Under the pieces are notes generated by a model. It made no database searches. It was not told the origin of the DNA and saw only the letters and a list, made by a program, of their open reading frames with translations. Below, piece after piece: positions 4,621-6,126 of a DNA stretch of 6,126 nt. The DNA is taken from contig JAIRZW010000130.1 of the NCBI GenBank assembly GCA_031267015.1, forward strand, positions 1-6,126. The letters are read 5' to 3'. Numbering within the stretch: the stretch's first letter is position 1; every line of letters begins with the position of its first letter. The translations under genes and the position numbers were made by a program. The stretch comes from Heliobacteriaceae bacterium (GTDB taxonomy: Bacteria; Cyanobacteriota; Vampirovibrionia; Gastranaerophilales; Gastranaerophilaceae).

Positions 4621-6126
4621 CTATTCTTCAGTCGGAATATCCAACAGGCTTGCCTGCTCGGCCTGAGGCGTTTGTGCGGAGTCGTCCACAGATTTGATAA
4701 AAGTTTCATCTTCCTCAGGGTTGAGGATTTTGTTCACGGACATCACTAAGTCGCTGCCGGTAAGGTTTTGCGCCTTCACACCCGTTGCAGGACGTCCCTG
4801 GCGCGAGATTGAACCCGCGTTAAGCCGCGTCACAACGCCGTTCGCAGTTACCATCATGATATCGTCGGAATCCTGTACAATCGTCAGCGCAACCAGTTTT
4901 GATGAAGTCGACTTAAATTTAGTCGCGATAAGCCCGATTCCGCCGCGGTTCTGGCTTCTGAATTCGGAAAGTTTCGTACGTTTACCGAACCCGTCAGACG
5001 TCACCACAAGCAAATCAGCGTCATAATCGCGCGGAACAATATCACAGCCTACGATTTCGTCGCCCGTGCGAAGCTTCATGGAGATTACACCGCGCGCACT
5101 TCTGCCGAGCGGTCTTAAATCAGCAACAGGGAAGCGAATCGCCATACCGCTTGCGGTTCCGATAATTATCTCGTCGCGTGCGGTTGTGAGTTTAACCCAG
5201 TTCAGCTCGTCGCCGTCTTCCAAACCTATTGCAATAATGCCGTTGCGCCGGATGTTCGCAAAATTATCAAGCTCAATCCGTTTGATAAAGCCTTTTTTGG
5301 TAAGCATGATAAGGTTTAATTCGCGTAAAAACTCGCTCACAGGCACAACGGCGGTAATTTTTTCATCCTGCTCAATCGGAAGCACGTTCACAATCGGCAA
5401 ACCTTTTGCCGTGCGCTGACCTTCAGGGAAGTCATAGACGTTAAGGCTGTAAACAGTACCTTTTGAGCTAAAGAACAACACCTTATCGTGCATCATTGCA
5501 GTGAAGAAGTGCTGTATATCATCGTCTTCCTTGGTTTTCATGCCTGATTTGCCGCGGGTTGCGCGGTTTTGGCGCTCAAACGTATCAAGCGAAATCCGCT
5601 TTAAATACCCCTGGTGCGTAATAAACACGGCCATCGGCGTGTTCGGCGTAAGGTCTTCAATCGTAACCTCGCCCTGCTCAGGCAGGATTCGGGTTTTACG
5701 GTCATCGCCGTATTTTTCCCTGTCTTCCAAAAGCTCTGTCTTGATAATGTCAAGAATTTTTTGGCGGCTTGCCAAGATAGACTCGTATTCCGCGATTTTC
5801 CTGATTAACTCGTCGTATTCGGCTTTAACCTTGTCCTGCTCAAGCCCTGTCAAACGGCGTAATTGCATTTCAAGAATCGCGTTTGACTGGTCAACATCCA
5901 GCCCGAATCGTGACATCAAACCGTTTCGTGCGTCGTCGGTTGTTTTGGATTTTTTGATTAGGTCAATAACCTCGTCAATCGAACCCAGTGCAATAATCAA
6001 GCCTGCCAATATATGCGCGCGGATTTTGGCTTTTTTAAGGAAGAAAATTGTTCTGCGCGTGACGATTTCAACCCTGTGCTCCACAAACTCGCTCAGCACG
6101 TCGTAAAGATTCATGAGCCGCGGTTG
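4621..6126 (-). CDS. gyrA: DNA gyrase subunit A, C-terminal part (5' end beyond the window)
   Basis: GyrA cuts and rejoins DNA in the A2B2 gyrase that introduces negative supercoils. Only the C-terminal ~500 residues are here; the catalytic Tyr and quinolone-resistance region lie outside. Numbering from the Met at 6114, residues 1-145 are the tower/coiled-coil end of the breakage-reunion domain (VEHRVEIVTRRTIFFLKKAK, IRAHILAGLI, QSNAILEMQLRRLTGLE). Residues ~150-460 form the beta-pinwheel that wraps DNA, with repeated blades (ITHQGYLKRI, LTKKGFIKRI, VTSDGFGKRT, VTANGVVTRL). Residues 466-497 are an acidic tail. The GyrA box position reads QNRATRG (182-188) rather than the textbook QRRGGRG; this form, with LRPLGRSARGV and FRSQNRGGIG, resembles cyanobacterial GyrA as I remember it. 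The six-bladed CTD and supercoiling motif position favour GyrA over ParC. The frame is open to the right edge with Gln-Pro-Arg-Leu before the Met, so that Met is internal. Convergent with ferritin. Confidence 0.96.
   Translation of the reverse strand, partial: QPRLMNLYDVLSEFVEHRVEIVTRRTIFFLKKAKIRAHILAGLIIALGSIDEVIDLIKKSKTTDDARNGLMSRFGLDVDQSNAILEMQLRRLTGLEQDKVKAEYDELIRKIAEYESILASRQKILDIIKTELLEDREKYGDDRKTRILPEQGEVTIEDLTPNTPMAVFITHQGYLKRISLDTFERQNRATRGKSGMKTKEDDDIQHFFTAMMHDKVLFFSSKGTVYSLNVYDFPEGQRTAKGLPIVNVLPIEQDEKITAVVPVSEFLRELNLIMLTKKGFIKRIELDNFANIRRNGIIAIGLEDGDELNWVKLTTARDEIIIGTASGMAIRFPVADLRPLGRSARGVISMKLRTGDEIVGCDIVPRDYDADLLVVTSDGFGKRTKLSEFRSQNRGGIGLIATKFKSTSSKLVALTIVQDSDDIMMVTANGVVTRLNAGSISRQGRPATGVKAQNLTGSDLVMSVNKILNPEEDETFIKSVDDSAQTPQAEQASLLDIPTEE

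Noticed and set aside
4191..4709. Minus-strand open frame of 172 codons opposite ferritin
   Set aside because: It overlaps the ferritin gene, which has a complete ligand set, and the 3' end of gyrA in another frame; Ser/Arg-rich composition typical of an antisense shadow.
5501..6106. Long open frame on the plus strand opposite gyrA (201 codons)
   Set aside because: It lies wholly antisense to a clearly conserved gyrA, has a low-complexity Ser/Arg/Ile-rich composition, and shows no domain. The same applies to plus-strand frames at 4694-5026 and 5066-5419.

Overview
The window looks like part of a chromosome from a gut-type, non-photosynthetic relative of Cyanobacteria (Gastranaerophilales / Vampirovibrionia, 'Melainabacteria'). 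This is an inference from two family-level signs. The GyrA C-terminal domain carries QNRATRG where the GyrA box is expected, a form I associate with cyanobacterial GyrA. The two prepilin leaders (FTLAE..ITLGIIGVVAA) are of a kind I associate with that lineage. No marker here settles the taxonomy.

Layout, left to right. Positions 3-1619 (+) hold the C-terminal part of a superfamily 1 helicase (DNA2/NAM7/Upf1-like) fused to a PD-(D/E)XK-type nuclease domain; the gene starts before the window. Two short palindromic genomic repeats lie inside its reading frame, at 41-73 and 1470-1496. Positions 1638-1856 (-) encode a small helix-turn-helix-like protein, convergent with the helicase and divergent from the next gene. 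Positions 1988-2923 and 3003-3935 (+) are tandem paralogues encoding secreted proteins with a type IV prepilin leader, a ten-cysteine body and a C-type-lectin-like C-terminus. Each has its own sigma70-type promoter. A 163-bp gap follows, holding a compound palindromic repeat (3999-4073). Positions 4099-4608 (+) encode a non-haem ferritin with a full set of iron ligands. Positions 4621-6126 (-) are the 3' part of gyrA, convergent with ferritin and running off the right edge.

The main point of interest is the prepilin-lectin pair. Their first ~205 residues are about 92% identical, but the last ~40 residues are far more different. In that tip the variable codons are almost all NNC (AAC, TAC, GGC, GAC, CAC, GCC, CCC), and differences between the copies fall in codon positions 1 and 2. 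This is what adenine-directed mutagenesis of AAC-rich template repeats produces in diversity-generating retroelements (DGRs), and the domain type is the usual DGR target. No reverse transcriptase or template repeat is in the window, so any DGR would lie outside it or act in trans. If correct, the pair would be diversified adhesin tips on a type IV pilus-like or pseudopilus structure, possibly controlled by the adjacent HTH protein.

A second point is the repeat family. The copy inside the helicase gene and the intergenic copy share a GTCA-stem-CTTG-stem-TCTC layout with four compensated base-pair changes, so the fold seems to be conserved rather than the sequence. Ferritin and gyrA look like ordinary chromosomal genes.
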